64,000 bases of DNA from Calothrix sp. 336/3 (GTDB taxonomy: Bacteria; Cyanobacteriota; Cyanobacteriia; Cyanobacteriales; Nostocaceae): assembly GCF_000734895.2 (NCBI RefSeq), contig NZ_CP011382.1, forward strand, positions 1,838,700 to 1,902,699, written 5' to 3'. Position numbers and translations under genes: made by a program. Every line of letters starts with the position of its first letter. The first letter of the stretch is position 1. The notes under the pieces were generated by a model. It had not been told where the DNA came from, searched no databases, and worked only from the letters and a program-made list of their open reading frames with translations. Below, piece by piece: positions 1-10,101 of this stretch.

Positions 1-1596
1 AACAAACTGTATCGTATCAGCTAATGTTAGGGGTTCAAGGGTAATTTGAGTGACTTTTATGCCCTTTTTTCGCATCTGATTAACTGCTTGCATCAAAGGA
101 TGTTGAGGAGTCACATCCTGCTCGCGGTATCCATAAATTGCCAGTTGATATTGATTTTGTGAGTCTGCTACCAACATTTGTAAACCCCCTAGGGTTTGAG
201 CATCTGCCCACTGAATATCATCCATGAAATTCACTAGAGGATGTTGCTGGCTCTGAAGGGCAAACAAAAACTTATAGAATACATGGAAAATTTGATTCTC
301 TGTTGCTGATTCTGTTAACTCAGGGAGCTGTTTTCCTAAAATTATCTGCAACTCTGGGATAATTTGTACCATTAATCGAGCATTATCCCCTAAAGCATCT
401 AGGAAGCGATCGCGCCAATAACCTATTTCTTCTTTTGTTCCTGTAAGCAACCTTTGTACTAATCCCCGAAAGGATTTAATTACACAAGACAATGATATAT
501 CCTGTTGTGATTGGTCGAATTTTCCCGATGTCCACAACCATCCAGCATCAGTGAAAAGATGTATCATGTGTTGCATAAACATTGATTTACCAACACCAGT
601 ACTACCAGTAATTAAAACTACTTCACAACTGCCTTGACTCACCCGTGTTGAGATTTCTAACAATTGCTCTATAGCTTTTTTTCTGCCATAGAGTTGGGTG
701 GGAATGGCAAATTGGGCGATCGCGTCTAAATTTCCCGGTGTAAATTCTGGAATAGCTCCTGTTGTCTGCATTTGCTCTAGGCAAAATTCTAAGTCAGCTT
801 TTAAGCCGATGGCACATTGATAGCGATTTTCCGGATTCTTTGCCATCAATTTACTCACAATTGCAGCGATCGCCGTCGGTATCTGAGGATTAATTTCGCA
901 AGCTGCGATCGGTTCCTTTGCTAAATGACAGTGAATTAACTCTAAAGGATCGTCACTTTCAAAGGGTAATCTCCCCGTCAAGATTTCGTAAAATGTTACC
1001 CCCAGAGAATAAAAGTCACTGCGATAGTCAAGGGTATGATTAATTCTTCCCGTTTGCTCGGGAGACATATAAGCAAGGGTTCCCTCCAGTTGGGTGAAGC
1101 TATCCAGAGGGTTCGTTTCTAAAAGTTGCCGATAAGCAATGCTAAAGTCTGTCAGCTTTACCTGAAGGGTTTCGGGGTTAATAATAATGTTGCTAGGTTT
1201 AATATCTTTGTGAATAATTTGATTTTCATGGAGGGAATCGAGAGCAGTTGCCAGTTGTAGGGCAATATTCAGAAAGTTGGTGAGGGAAAGTGATTGGGTG
1301 GCAAGATATTTTTTCAGCGATCGCCCGCCAAAATCTTCGTACACCAGTACTAAACGATTTTGGTAACTATAAAACTCATAGACTCTGGCAACGTTTGCCA
1401 AATCTAAATTCGCTGTCACCTGATATTCATGGTTGAGACGGGAAATTTGCTCTAGGGTGGGATATTCTGCTTTTAGGGCTTTGAGAATTACTGAATGTCC
1501 GGTATTTTCTGCGTGAGCTCGATAAACTACTGTATTCTCTCCTTCATACAACAATTCTTGTAATTCATATCCTGGTATGTTCAACATGAATGCCAT
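1..1596 (-). CDS. Ser/Thr protein kinase fused to a P-loop ATPase (5' part, cut by window edge)
   Basis: The reading frame is open from 1596 to the window edge, giving the first 532 residues. An N-terminal kinase domain (about 10-265) shows IIHKDIKPSN, a DFS instead of DFG magnesium motif, and GTLAYMSPEQTGR. A linker leads to an ATPase with Walker A GSTGVGKS near residue 315 and a Walker B-like NFMDDIQWAD. This matches the large cyanobacterial multidomain kinases that continue with an AAA-like ATPase, GAF and often a histidine kinase; the later domains would lie outside the window. It is probably a cytoplasmic signalling protein of unknown input. Two in-frame ATGs compete, 1596 (MAFMLN) and 1587 (MLNIPGYE); family members often begin close to the IPGY motif, so 1587 is equally plausible. 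The DFS variant may alter activity. It is divergent from the photolyase gene. Confidence 0.85.
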   Translation of the reverse strand, partial: MAFMLNIPGYELQELLYEGENTVVYRAHAENTGHSVILKALKAEYPTLEQISRLNHEYQVTANLDLANVARVYEFYSYQNRLVLVYEDFGGRSLKKYLATQSLSLTNFLNIALQLATALDSLHENQIIHKDIKPSNIIINPETLQVKLTDFSIAYRQLLETNPLDSFTQLEGTLAYMSPEQTGRINHTLDYRSDFYSLGVTFYEILTGRLPFESDDPLELIHCHLAKEPIAACEINPQIPTAIAAIVSKLMAKNPENRYQCAIGLKADLEFCLEQMQTTGAIPEFTPGNLDAIAQFAIPTQLYGRKKAIEQLLEISTRVSQGSCEVVLITGSTGVGKSMFMQHMIHLFTDAGWLWTSGKFDQSQQDISLSCVIKSFRGLVQRLLTGTKEEIGYWRDRFLDALGDNARLMVQIIPELQIILGKQLPELTESATENQIFHVFYKFLFALQSQQHPLVNFMDDIQWADAQTLGGLQMLVADSQNQYQLAIYGYREQDVTPQHPLMQAVNQMRKKGIKVTQITLEPLTLADTIQFV

Positions 1597-1862
1597 ACTC
1601 TAATTCCCCTAGAATAAACAGAACCCACTATTCTATAAGATGCCCATAAGTGAACGGGAAAATACAGATTTTGGATGTGATTTGCGTCACAGGCGATCGC
1701 TATAACTAGAGTTAAGGCAGTTAATTTTTGTAAATAACTCTCATATTCACCTAGTACTCGACTAAGACAAAATTGCTGTTTTCCCCCTTCTTGTCCGATG
1801 CAAATTGTCACCATTCGCTTTAATCTAGTACAAGCGCACTAAATTAACTGAATGTAATTACC

Positions 1863-3293
1863 ATGGCTGACTTAATTTTGTTTTGGCATCGTCGGGATTT
1901 ACGAGTATCAGATAATACTGGATTAGCGGCGGCAAGGGAACGTAGCCCCCAGGTGGTAGGTGTATTTTGTCTCGACCCAAATATCCTAGAAAAGGATGAT
2001 GTGGCGGCGGTGCGAGTCACTTACATGATTGGCTGCCTGCGGGAATTACAGAAGCAATATATAAAGATTGGTAGTCAATTACTCATTATTAAAAATGACC
2101 CGGTACAGGGTATACCCAGATTAGCTGAAGCATTACAAGCTCAGGCAGTGTTTTGGAATTGGGATGTCGAACCCTACTCCCAACAGCGCGATCGCCAACT
2201 TCTCACCATCCTCAACAGCAAAGGGATAGAATTCCTCGAACCCAATTGGGATCAACTGCTTCATACCCCCGACGAAATTCGGACAGGTTCCAAAGGCATC
2301 TACACGGTTTATACACCCTTTTGGAAAAACTGGAGCAGTCGGGCAAAAGCTGCCCCCGCACCCACCCTGACAAACGCCACAGGGCTAACAGAGGAGCAAG
2401 AACGTACTGCAATTTCTGCGGGAGCCATACCCCTACCCACCGCCTCAGAACTAGGTTTTCCCTGGGATGGAGAGTTAATCTTAGAACCGGGGGAAACTGC
2501 TGCCCAATCACGCTTGCAAGAGTTCTGCGACTACGCGATTAATGCATATCAAGAACAGCGCAATTTTCCCGCCCTTCCTGGCACATCCCAGCTCAGCCCT
2601 GCCTTAAAATTTGGTGTAATTGGTATCCGTACAGTCTGGCAAGCCACAGAAGCAGCCCTAGAAAATAGCCGCAGCGATGAGACTACAGCCAGTATTCACA
2701 CCTATCAGCAAGAATTAGCATGGCGGGAATTTTACCAGCAGGTGATGTATCATTTTCCGGAGCTTGCCACAGGAGCATACCGCGAACCCTTCAAGAATTT
2801 TCCCTGGCGCAATCAAGAGCAACATTTTCAAGCCTGGTGTGCAGGAAACACGGGTTATCCTATAGTCGATGCAGCTATGCGACAACTCAACGAAACCGGA
2901 TGGATGCATAACCGTTGTCGGATGATTGTTGCTAGTTTCCTCACCAAAGATTTGATTATTAATCCCCAATGGGGCGAGAAATATTTCATGCAGAAGCTGA
3001 TTGACGGTGATTTATCGGCAAATAATGGTGGTTGGCAATGGAGTGCATCTAGTGGGATGGATCCTAAGCCCTTACGCATATTTAACCCCGCAAGTCAAGC
3101 CCAAAAATTCGATGCTGAGGCTGAATATATTCGCCAGTGGGTTCCCGAATTGCGCTCTGTCGATACGGAATATTTAGTCACCGGGAAAATTTTGCCCTGC
3201 GATCGCCATGCAGTTGCATACCCTGCGCCCATAGTAGATCACAACCAGCAGCAAAAACTGTTTAAGGAACTGTATCAGAAGCAAAAGCAGTGA
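1863..3293 (+). CDS. phr: Deoxyribodipyrimidine photolyase
   Basis: This flavoprotein uses blue light to split cyclobutane pyrimidine dimers in DNA. The 476 residues have the photolyase/cryptochrome order: an N-terminal alpha/beta antenna domain starting LILFWHRRDLR (about 1-130) and a helical FAD-binding domain (about 200-470). The FAD/substrate region is clear: WMHNRCRM, the NPQWGEKYF stretch, and NNGGWQWSASSGMDP near residue 386. Length and motifs fit class I CPD photolyases, which in cyanobacteria carry an 8-HDF antenna; the antenna identity is inferred, not seen. The ATG at 1863 is in a CCATGG context with only a weak ribosome site. It ends 19 bp from the convergent ABC permease gene. 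Confidence 0.95.
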   Translation: MADLILFWHRRDLRVSDNTGLAAARERSPQVVGVFCLDPNILEKDDVAAVRVTYMIGCLRELQKQYIKIGSQLLIIKNDPVQGIPRLAEALQAQAVFWNWDVEPYSQQRDRQLLTILNSKGIEFLEPNWDQLLHTPDEIRTGSKGIYTVYTPFWKNWSSRAKAAPAPTLTNATGLTEEQERTAISAGAIPLPTASELGFPWDGELILEPGETAAQSRLQEFCDYAINAYQEQRNFPALPGTSQLSPALKFGVIGIRTVWQATEAALENSRSDETTASIHTYQQELAWREFYQQVMYHFPELATGAYREPFKNFPWRNQEQHFQAWCAGNTGYPIVDAAMRQLNETGWMHNRCRMIVASFLTKDLIINPQWGEKYFMQKLIDGDLSANNGGWQWSASSGMDPKPLRIFNPASQAQKFDAEAEYIRQWVPELRSVDTEYLVTGKILPCDRHAVAYPAPIVDHNQQQKLFKELYQKQKQ

Positions 3294-3312
3294 AGCAAAG
3301 ATTTTTCCAATC

Positions 3313-4122
3313 TCAATTCTTGATTCCCGTTGCCGCAATTCCCCGAATAAACTGTTTTTGCCCCACTAAAAATAAGATAATTACAGGTACACTAGCGATC
3401 GTCACTGCTGCCATCAGTAATGACCAATTATTCGTAAATTGCTCCTGAAACTCTGCCAAAGCTAACTGTACAGTTCTGAGCTCTGGTCGTGTAGTAAATA
3501 CCAAAGGTTTAAAGACATCATTCCACTCAGCAATGAAAGTGAAGAGAAATAGTGTTACTAAAGCTGGTCTAGCTAAAGGTAACATGACTCGCCATAATAT
3601 TTGCCAGCGATTTGCCCCATCGATGGCAGCAGCTTCTTCTAACTCTATAGGAATACTTTGGAAATACTGCCGCAGTAGAAAAATACCAAATCCATTTGCC
3701 GCCGTTGGTAAAATTAATGCCCAATAGGTGTTAATTAAATTTCCCCACTTGAGAACGATAAAAATGGGAATGACTAAGAGTTGAAAGGGGATGACTAAAG
3801 TTCCTAAAACAATCAACAATAACCCTTGCTTACCCCAAAATTTTAACCGAGCCAGGGCGTAACCAGCTAAGGCGGAAGTAATAATTTGCAACCCCGTCAC
3901 AGCCAAAGCAACTAAGGTAGAGTTAGCAAAGGCAAGTAAAAATTTTCCTCGCTGCCAAGCATCACCATAGTTTGCCAATGTCCAATTACCCTGTGGTAAC
4001 AGTTGGGGATTACTACCTGCTGGTGAAAATGATGTTAGAAACACTACTAACAAAGGGAGTAAAATTATCACTCCACCCAACACAGATATTACCAATCCCC
4101 AAGGGATTCTGAATTTAGTCAT
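3313..4122 (-). CDS. Carbohydrate-type ABC transporter permease (MalG/LacG family)
   Basis: This 269-residue inner-membrane permease has about six hydrophobic helices and the cytoplasmic EAA loop (EAAAIDGAN near residue 162) that docks on the ATPase. The N-terminus (a membrane helix, then SFSPAGSNPQLLP) and the ending (FIRGIAATGIKN) are typical of the second permease of sugar importers (MalG-like). No partner permease, binding protein or ATPase lies next to it, so it is an orphan gene; such scattered sugar-transporter genes are common in filamentous cyanobacteria. The substrate cannot be told from sequence. It is convergent with the photolyase gene. Confidence 0.9.
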   Translation of the reverse strand: MTKFRIPWGLVISVLGGVIILLPLLVVFLTSFSPAGSNPQLLPQGNWTLANYGDAWQRGKFLLAFANSTLVALAVTGLQIITSALAGYALARLKFWGKQGLLLIVLGTLVIPFQLLVIPIFIVLKWGNLINTYWALILPTAANGFGIFLLRQYFQSIPIELEEAAAIDGANRWQILWRVMLPLARPALVTLFLFTFIAEWNDVFKPLVFTTRPELRTVQLALAEFQEQFTNNWSLLMAAVTIASVPVIILFLVGQKQFIRGIAATGIKN

Positions 4123-4511
4123 TGGTTTTCAGTCAGTCTTGATAAACGTTTGTACACAAACATGACAATAGCTCTTATGAATCCATAGTAGTCTGCAATC
4201 GGTTCCCCCTTCCCCCTTTGCGGAATTCCTTGAGCTGATGCTCCCCCCAAAGGCTAATCTATATACATAGTGACTTGTTAAGTTAGATTAAATCACAGTG
4301 ACCTTAAACAGAATACAGCCCTAAGGATGAAGGATGAAATAGTTACTCAATGGCTAGGTGGATAGTGCTGAACCAAGCGAAAATGCGATTAAATTACTCA
4401 GCACTTTCATACTTCGGATTTCAGACTTTTACTTTCACAGACAGTTGCCCTCAACTCATAGGGTAAGTTCAATACTTAGTATCAATGACTCACATAATTT
4501 AGGAGTGAACG
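4123..4511. other. Intergenic region upstream of the alkane gene
   Basis: This 389-bp space lies between the divergent permease and ado genes and must carry both promoters. I see no gene in it. The only clear element is the ribosome site TAGGAG just before the ado start. Confidence 0.5.
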
Positions 4512-5207
4512 ATGCAGCAGCTAGCAGCTCAACCAGAAATAGATTTTCACAGTGACAGTTACAAGGATGCCTACAGTCGCGTTAATGCGATTGTGATTGA
4601 AGGAGAGCAAGAAGCATACGAAAATTATCTTAGACTTGCGGAACTGCTGCCAGATAACAAGGATGATTTAATTCGCCTCTCGAAGATGGAAAATCGTCAC
4701 AAGAAGGGTTTTGAAGCTTGTGGACGTAATCTTCAGGTGACACCAGATATGGAATTTGCCAAGGATTTTTTTGCTCAGTTGCATGGTAATTTCCAAGTAG
4801 CAGCAGCCGAGGGCAAGGTGGTGACTTGCTTACTGATTCAGTCTTTGATTATTGAATGTTTTGCGATCGCCGCTTACAACATCTACATTCCTGTCGCTGA
4901 TGACTTCGCCCGTAAAATCACTGAAGGTGTAGTTAAAGATGAATACTCTCACCTCAATTTTGGTGAAGAATGGCTCAAAGCCAACTTTGAAACATCCAAA
5001 GCCGAACTAGAAGAAGCTAACCGCCAAAACCTGCCTATTGTTTGGCAAATGCTCAACCGGGTGGCAGCAGACGCGGAAGTATTGGCAATGGAGAAAGAAG
5101 CTTTAGTAGAAGACTTCATGATTCAATACGGAGAGGCTTTGAGTAATATTGGCTTCACAACCCGCGATATTATGCGTCTTTCTGCCTACGGGCTTGCAGG
5201 CGCTTAA
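4512..5207 (+). CDS. ado: Aldehyde-deformylating oxygenase (alkane synthesis)
   Basis: The enzyme converts Cn fatty aldehydes to Cn-1 alkanes or alkenes plus formate, using oxygen and reduced ferredoxin. The 231-residue length is standard. All six di-iron ligands are present at the numbering known for the family: E32, E60, H63, E115, E144 and H147 (in EGEQEAY, MENRH, IIECF and KDEYSH). Cys70 in FEACGRN corresponds to the conserved cysteine of characterised homologues. The ATG at 4512 has an AGGAG ribosome site. Aar lies 502 bp downstream on the same strand and supplies the aldehyde; the product is mainly heptadecane-type hydrocarbon of cyanobacterial membranes (established for the family). 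Confidence 0.97.
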   Translation: MQQLAAQPEIDFHSDSYKDAYSRVNAIVIEGEQEAYENYLRLAELLPDNKDDLIRLSKMENRHKKGFEACGRNLQVTPDMEFAKDFFAQLHGNFQVAAAEGKVVTCLLIQSLIIECFAIAAYNIYIPVADDFARKITEGVVKDEYSHLNFGEEWLKANFETSKAELEEANRQNLPIVWQMLNRVAADAEVLAMEKEALVEDFMIQYGEALSNIGFTTRDIMRLSAYGLAGA

Positions 5208-5709
5208 CCCGCAAATTATCATCGCAGCAGTGCTGATGAGCGGTGAGTGATGTATTTTTGATACTTGTAGCAGTTGTCAGAGAGGTTAGGCAAATTCATC
5301 TGTTTGCTTTTTTCTGTTTCCTGCTATATTCAGCACTGCTTACTTCTGACTCAGCACTACTAAAACATTTGTGGCACGTTTCCCTGTAGACTTTTACAAA
5401 ACAGCCCAAAAATTATGCTGAATTTTGAGGTTTGAGATTGAGGATGATTGGTGAAAATCCCAAATCCTAAATCCGTTGACAGCCAACAGGTTCAACCCAT
5501 TTCGTGAAATAGCCGATACAAGTTATTTTTTCAGTTATTTCCCTATCATCCCTGCTTGTAATCTGTATCAACCTGAAGGTAAAAGGATATTCAACCTGAT
5601 TGCTAACCCCTGGTTTTCATCTGGGAAAGAATCCCAAATCCACAATCTAAAATCTCAAATTTGATTACATCCAGCTTTCGACGCAGCACAAGTTCAATCG
5701 TACAACTCC
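5208..5709. other. Intergenic region between ado and aar
   Basis: No gene is supported here. The 3' half (about 5420-5665) is made of scattered copies of the AAATCCCAAATC / AATCTCAAATTTG type of noncoding repeat. The length suggests aar has its own promoter rather than relying only on read-through from ado. Confidence 0.4.
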
Positions 5710-6735
5710 ATGTTTGGTCTAATCGGACATCTCACTAGTTTAGAACACGCCCAAGCGGTAGCCCAAGAGTTAGGATACCCAGAATACGCCGATCAAGGTT
5801 TAGATTTTTGGTGTAGTGCCCCACCACAAATAGTTGATAATATCACCGTCACTAGTGTCACTGGGCAAACAATTGAAGGGCGATATGTCGAGTCTTGTTT
5901 TTTGCCGGAAATGCTGGCTAATCGTCGCATCAAGGCTGCTACTCGGAAAATCTTGAATGCGATGGCACATGCTCAAAAGCATGACATTAATATTACTGCC
6001 TTAGGTGGTTTTTCTTCGATTATCTTTGAAAATTTTAACTTAGAGCAGTTTCGGCAAGTTCGCAATATCAAGTTGGAATTTGAACGCTTCACCACAGGTA
6101 ATACTCACACAGCATACATCATCTGTCGTCAAGTCGAACAAGCATCCCAGCAGGTAGGAATTGAACTATCACAGGCAACTGTTGCCGTCTGTGGGGCAAC
6201 TGGGGATATTGGTAGTGCTGTTTGTCGTTGGTTAGATGCCAGAACAGATGTGAAAGATTTATTGTTAATTGCCCGCAACCCAGAACGTCTACAAGAATTG
6301 CAAGCAGAACTGGGACGGGGTAAAATTATGGGTTTAGAAGAGGCGTTACCCCAAGCTGATATTGTGGTGTGGGTGGCAAGTATGCCTAAGGGTGTGGAAA
6401 TCGATCCGAAAACCCTCAAGCAACCCTGTTTACTGATTGATGGTGGCTATCCGAAAAATTTAGCGACAAAAGTGCAATCTCCCGATGTGTATGTTCTGAA
6501 TGGGGGAATAGTGGAGCATTCCCTAGATATTGACTGGAAAATTATGAAAATTGTCAATATGAACGTACCAGAACGGCAATTATTTGCTTGCTTCGCGGAG
6601 TCAATGCTACTGGAATTTGAGAAGTTGTACACGAACTTTTCCTGGGGACGCAATCAGATTACCGTAGAAAAGATGGATTTAATTGGTCGTGTTTCTGTGA
6701 AACATGGATTTAGACCTCTGTTAGTTAGTAGTTAG
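5710..6735 (+). CDS. aar: Long-chain acyl-[acyl-carrier-protein] reductase
   Basis: It reduces fatty acyl-ACP with NADPH to the fatty aldehyde consumed by the adjacent deformylating oxygenase. The 341 residues are the usual length. The start [15 protein letters not shown] is the typical family N-terminus. A Rossmann motif [16 protein letters not shown] lies near residue 160, and the cysteine in [10 protein letters not shown] near residue 290 corresponds to the acyl-thioester nucleophile of characterised enzymes. The start ATG at 5710 has no strong ribosome site, but the N-terminal match fixes it. accA follows on the same strand after 143 bp, which couples the pathway to malonyl-CoA supply. 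Confidence 0.97.
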   Translation: MFGLIGHLTSLEHAQAVAQELGYPEYADQGLDFWCSAPPQIVDNITVTSVTGQTIEGRYVESCFLPEMLANRRIKAATRKILNAMAHAQKHDINITALGGFSSIIFENFNLEQFRQVRNIKLEFERFTTGNTHTAYIICRQVEQASQQVGIELSQATVAVCGATGDIGSAVCRWLDARTDVKDLLLIARNPERLQELQAELGRGKIMGLEEALPQADIVVWVASMPKGVEIDPKTLKQPCLLIDGGYPKNLATKVQSPDVYVLNGGIVEHSLDIDWKIMKIVNMNVPERQLFACFAESMLLEFEKLYTNFSWGRNQITVEKMDLIGRVSVKHGFRPLLVSS

Positions 6736-6878
6736 TTGTGATGGGTTTAGTTAATGATTTATGGGCAATCTGATTGTTGAGATTTGGTAGTTGTGAAAAC
6801 AGAAAAGCCAGAGATTCCCTAAATTTTTCTCTTAAACCTCTTTCCCTTTCCCCTTCCCTCTATCCCTCAATTGAAAAA

Positions 6879-7862
6879 ATGGCAACGACTGAACGCAAAC
6901 CACTGTTGTTAGATTTTGAAAAGCCTCTCGCAGAATTGACAAATCGCATTGAACAAATTCGTCAACTAGCTGAGGAAAATGGTGTTGATGTTTCTGGTGA
7001 AATTCGGAAATTAGAAACTCGTGCGATGCAGTTGCGTGAGGAGATTTTCAGTACCCTATCTCCTTCCCAGCGTCTGCAAGTAGCCCGTCATCCTCGTCGT
7101 CCGAGTACCTTAGATTATATTCAGGCGATTACCGATGAATGGATGGAATTGCATGGCGATCGCGGTGGTTATGATGATCCCGCTTTAGTGGGTGGTGTGG
7201 CTCGCTTAGGTGGGCAACCTGTAGTCATCCTAGGGCATCAAAAAGGACGGGATACTAAGGATAATGTCGCTCGGAATTTTGGTATGGCTTCTCCCGGTGG
7301 TTATCGCAAAGCCATGCGGTTGATGGAACATGCCAATAAATTTGCCATGCCCATTATCACCTTTATCGATACTCCTGGTGCTTGGGCAGGGGTAGAAGCG
7401 GAACACCAGGGACAAGGGGAGGCGATCGCCTATAATTTGCGAGAAATGTTTTCCCTAGATGTACCCATTCTCTGTACTGTTATCGGTGAAGGTGGTTCTG
7501 GTGGTGCTTTAGGTGTGGGTGTGGGCGATCGCCTCATGATGTTTGAACACGCTGTCTATACTGTTGCCACCCCAGAAGCCTGTGCTGCGATTCTCTGGAA
7601 AGATGCTGGCAAAGCACCTCAAGCCGCAGTTGCCCTAAAAATTATCTCCCATGACTTGAAAAATTTGGGTATTATCGACCAAATTCTCCCAGAACCCTTA
7701 GGTGGGGCACATTCTGACCCCCTCGAAGCCGCCAACACCCTCAAGAGTGCCCTGTTAGATAACCTGGAAGAACTCAACCGCTTTACCCCCTCAGAACGTC
7801 GTCAACTACGTTACGAAAAATTCCGCCGCATTGGGGTGTTCACAGAGATGGCTCACTCCTAA
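6879..7862 (+). CDS. accA: Acetyl-CoA carboxylase carboxyltransferase subunit alpha
   Basis: AccA pairs with AccD to transfer the carboxyl group from biotin to acetyl-CoA, the first step of fatty-acid synthesis. From the ATG at 6879 the protein has 327 residues beginning [20 protein letters not shown], the normal cyanobacterial N-terminus. An in-frame start at 6774 would add 35 residues unlike the family and run through a pyrimidine-rich stretch, so it was rejected. Family motifs include [29 protein letters not shown] and [10 protein letters not shown]. It follows the two alkane genes on the same strand, a neighbourhood recurrent in Nostocales. Confidence 0.96.
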   Translation: MATTERKPLLLDFEKPLAELTNRIEQIRQLAEENGVDVSGEIRKLETRAMQLREEIFSTLSPSQRLQVARHPRRPSTLDYIQAITDEWMELHGDRGGYDDPALVGGVARLGGQPVVILGHQKGRDTKDNVARNFGMASPGGYRKAMRLMEHANKFAMPIITFIDTPGAWAGVEAEHQGQGEAIAYNLREMFSLDVPILCTVIGEGGSGGALGVGVGDRLMMFEHAVYTVATPEACAAILWKDAGKAPQAAVALKIISHDLKNLGIIDQILPEPLGGAHSDPLEAANTLKSALLDNLEELNRFTPSERRQLRYEKFRRIGVFTEMAHS

Positions 7863-8504
7863 GAAGTAATGAGTAGTGAGTAATGGGTAATGGTTGACAG
7901 AAATAAATTGTCCCTGCTCCCTGCTCCCTGCTCCCTGGATTCTCCTTTGGGACTTCGCCATTCCCTGACTATGTTATAATTGTCTAGGTTAGGTAAAGAT
8001 ATTTTAACAATCTTTCTCAGCTAGGGCATCAGCATTTTTAGCAGAATTTCTCTCAGTCTGGCGATCTTGCTTGCCTGCATAACACCGAATTATCAACCGA
8101 CAAAATGAGTGACTGTGCTTTCCCCTAAGCATCAGTTTATATCCCATAACTGAATTTTTGCTAGCAACAGACAACTTCTTTGCTTGGCTTCACTGATTTT
8201 GTAATTTCGGTGTCAATCGTGATTTCTGGGTTGATTTAGACAGCAATTTTGCAAGGAAGTCATATCTACAAAACGTAGAACTAAAGTCGGAGGTCTGATA
8301 CCTGTGACTGTTCCGACAGCTTAACAAGGGTATGGCTCTGATGTGTTTGACTTTCCTAGGATTTTTTCTCTGTTGGGAAAAACAGGCTTATTCTTATACC
8401 GACAATGTAGTATAGCATTAGTTATCAAGATTCCCTCAGATTTTTAGGTTTGTTTAAGAGTCAGTGAATTTGTATGCAAACTGCCCAAACTATTGGAAAA
8501 AAGC
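7863..8504. other. Intergenic region downstream of accA with CCCTGCT repeats
   Basis: The first 75 bp hold AATGAGTAGTGAGTAATGGG-type simple sequence and about four copies of the heptamer TCCCTGC (7911-7937). The remaining 560 bp has no reading frame I would defend. Its length and non-repetitive nature leave room for a noncoding RNA or a long leader of the dehydrogenase gene, but I recognise no known RNA family. Confidence 0.4.
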
Positions 8505-9230
8505 ATGAGTGTTGAGCAGAGACGACGTGCCCTGATTACTGGGGCTAGTAGTGGAATTGGTAAGGCAACAGCTTTAGCTTTTGCCAAAGCAGGTATAGAC
8601 GTGGCATTAGTCAGCCGTTCTGTGGACAAGTTAGAGGCGATCGCCGCCGCCGCCAGACACACTGGAGTAGAAGCGCAGGTATATCCCCTAGATTTAGCGG
8701 ATATTAACCATGTGCAAGCCAAAATTCAGGCGATCGCCGAAGATTTTGCAGCTATAGATATTTTAGTTAACAACGCTGGCATCGGTTATACAGGGAATCT
8801 CAGTGATACTTCCCTAGCCGACTGGCAACAAGTCTTGGATTTGAATGTCACAAGTGTGTTTCAATGCACTATGGGGATACTACCAGGGATGCGCGATCGC
8901 CAAACAGGAACCATCATTAACGTTGCTTCCATCGCCGCCAAACAAGCTTTTGCCAATTGGGGAGCTTACTGTGTCAGCAAATCCGCCCTCCTCGCATTTT
9001 CCCAAACCCTTGCCCAGGAAGAACGTGCACACGGAATTCGCGTTACCGCCATCTGTCCCGGTGCAGTTAACACCTCCATCTGGGATTCGGAGAAAGTGAG
9101 TGCTAATTTTGACCGTTCAACCATGTTAACCCCCGATGCGATCGCCCAATCAATTCTCTACGCAGCTTTATTACCACCAGAGGCAGTCATAGATGAACTG
9201 ACGATTATGCCCAGTGCAGGTGTGCTTTAA
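8505..9230 (+). CDS. Short-chain dehydrogenase/reductase (SDR)
   Basis: This 241-residue classical SDR has the NAD(P)-binding TGASSGIG, the structural NNAG, the catalytic Ser in NVASIAA and YCVSK (Tyr/Lys). The [12 protein letters not shown] start with S-R downstream suggests NADP(H) use. The substrate is unknown. Family resemblance is to 3-ketoacyl-ACP-reductase-like SDRs, and the position between accA and folE next to the alkane genes is recurrent in filamentous cyanobacteria, so a fatty-acid-related role is an inference only. The ATG at 8505 was preferred over the TTG at 8493, because the GGAAAA just before it can serve as ribosome site and the shorter start fits SDR N-termini. Confidence 0.9.
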   Translation: MSVEQRRRALITGASSGIGKATALAFAKAGIDVALVSRSVDKLEAIAAAARHTGVEAQVYPLDLADINHVQAKIQAIAEDFAAIDILVNNAGIGYTGNLSDTSLADWQQVLDLNVTSVFQCTMGILPGMRDRQTGTIINVASIAAKQAFANWGAYCVSKSALLAFSQTLAQEERAHGIRVTAICPGAVNTSIWDSEKVSANFDRSTMLTPDAIAQSILYAALLPPEAVIDELTIMPSAGVL

Positions 9231-9277
9231 TACTGCCTTTCCCGAATTTTTGTTTAAATCTATTTCAGACTGATACC

Positions 9278-9985
9278 ATGACTATTGCTGGTTCCAACGG
9301 TTCTAACAGTTCTCAATCTCCCCTAATTCCAGACCTCGCGGAGGCGATCGCCCCCAGACCTGACCGCAACACCCATGATGGCAAACCAGTGAGTGTTCGC
9401 GTTCCCGCAGAAGAACCCCTCGACACCATGATGGATGCTGTGCGCTCAATCTTAGAAGGTGTAGGGGAAGATCCAGAGCGGGAAGGACTACTGAAAACAC
9501 CAAAACGGGTAGCGGAAGCCATGCGTTTCCTCACCAGTGGTTACAATCAATCCTTAGAAGAACTCCTCAATGGTGCCATTTTTGACGAAGGGCATAACGA
9601 GATGGTGCTAGTTCGGGATATTAACTTCTTTAGCCTATGCGAGCATCATATGTTACCCTTCATGGGCAGAGCCCACGTTGCCTATATTCCTAATCAAAAA
9701 GTTGTGGGTTTAAGTAAACTAGCCCGTATCGTTGAGATGTACTCTCGACGGTTGCAGGTACAGGAAAGATTAACCCGACAGATTGCCGAAGCCATTCAAA
9801 CTGTATTAGAACCCCAAGGTGTGGCTGTCGTTATGGAAGGAACCCATATGTGCATGGCAATGCGTGGGGTACAAAAACCCGGTTCTTGGACAGTAACTAG
9901 TGCAATGGTTGGAGTCTTTCAAGAAGATCAAAGAACCCGCGAGGAATTCTTTAATTTGACCCGTCACCAAGCATCTTTTTATTAG
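9278..9985 (+). CDS. folE: GTP cyclohydrolase I
   Basis: FolE converts GTP to 7,8-dihydroneopterin triphosphate, the entry step to folate and pterins. The 235-residue protein has the zinc-site cysteine and histidines in [20 protein letters not shown] and the second zinc cysteine in HMCMAMRG. The first roughly 45 residues are a low-conservation extension before [19 protein letters not shown], where the family domain starts; such extensions are common in cyanobacterial FolE. It lies 47 bp after the SDR gene on the same strand and is convergent with trpF. Confidence 0.97.
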   Translation: MTIAGSNGSNSSQSPLIPDLAEAIAPRPDRNTHDGKPVSVRVPAEEPLDTMMDAVRSILEGVGEDPEREGLLKTPKRVAEAMRFLTSGYNQSLEELLNGAIFDEGHNEMVLVRDINFFSLCEHHMLPFMGRAHVAYIPNQKVVGLSKLARIVEMYSRRLQVQERLTRQIAEAIQTVLEPQGVAVVMEGTHMCMAMRGVQKPGSWTVTSAMVGVFQEDQRTREEFFNLTRHQASFY

Positions 9986-10005
9986 ATTACTGGGAAAATG
10001 AATGT

Positions 10006-10030
10006 AGAGACGTTCCGGCGGAATGTCTCT
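10006..10030. repeat. Hairpin repeat between folE and trpF
   Basis: Two 11-nt arms, AGAGACGTTCC and GGAATGTCTCT, can pair with a GGC loop; the single mismatch is a G:U pair in RNA. The GTAGAGACGTT hairpin is a widespread noncoding repeat of filamentous cyanobacteria. It lies in the convergent folE/trpF gap and might help end transcripts, but it lacks the U-run of an intrinsic terminator. Confidence 0.7.
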
Positions 10031-10101
10031 TCAGGCAACCTATAATTCAATTCGGTTGATGTCTATTCGATTGCTGTTTGTGGTGGATGGGTTCCAGCTG
10101 A

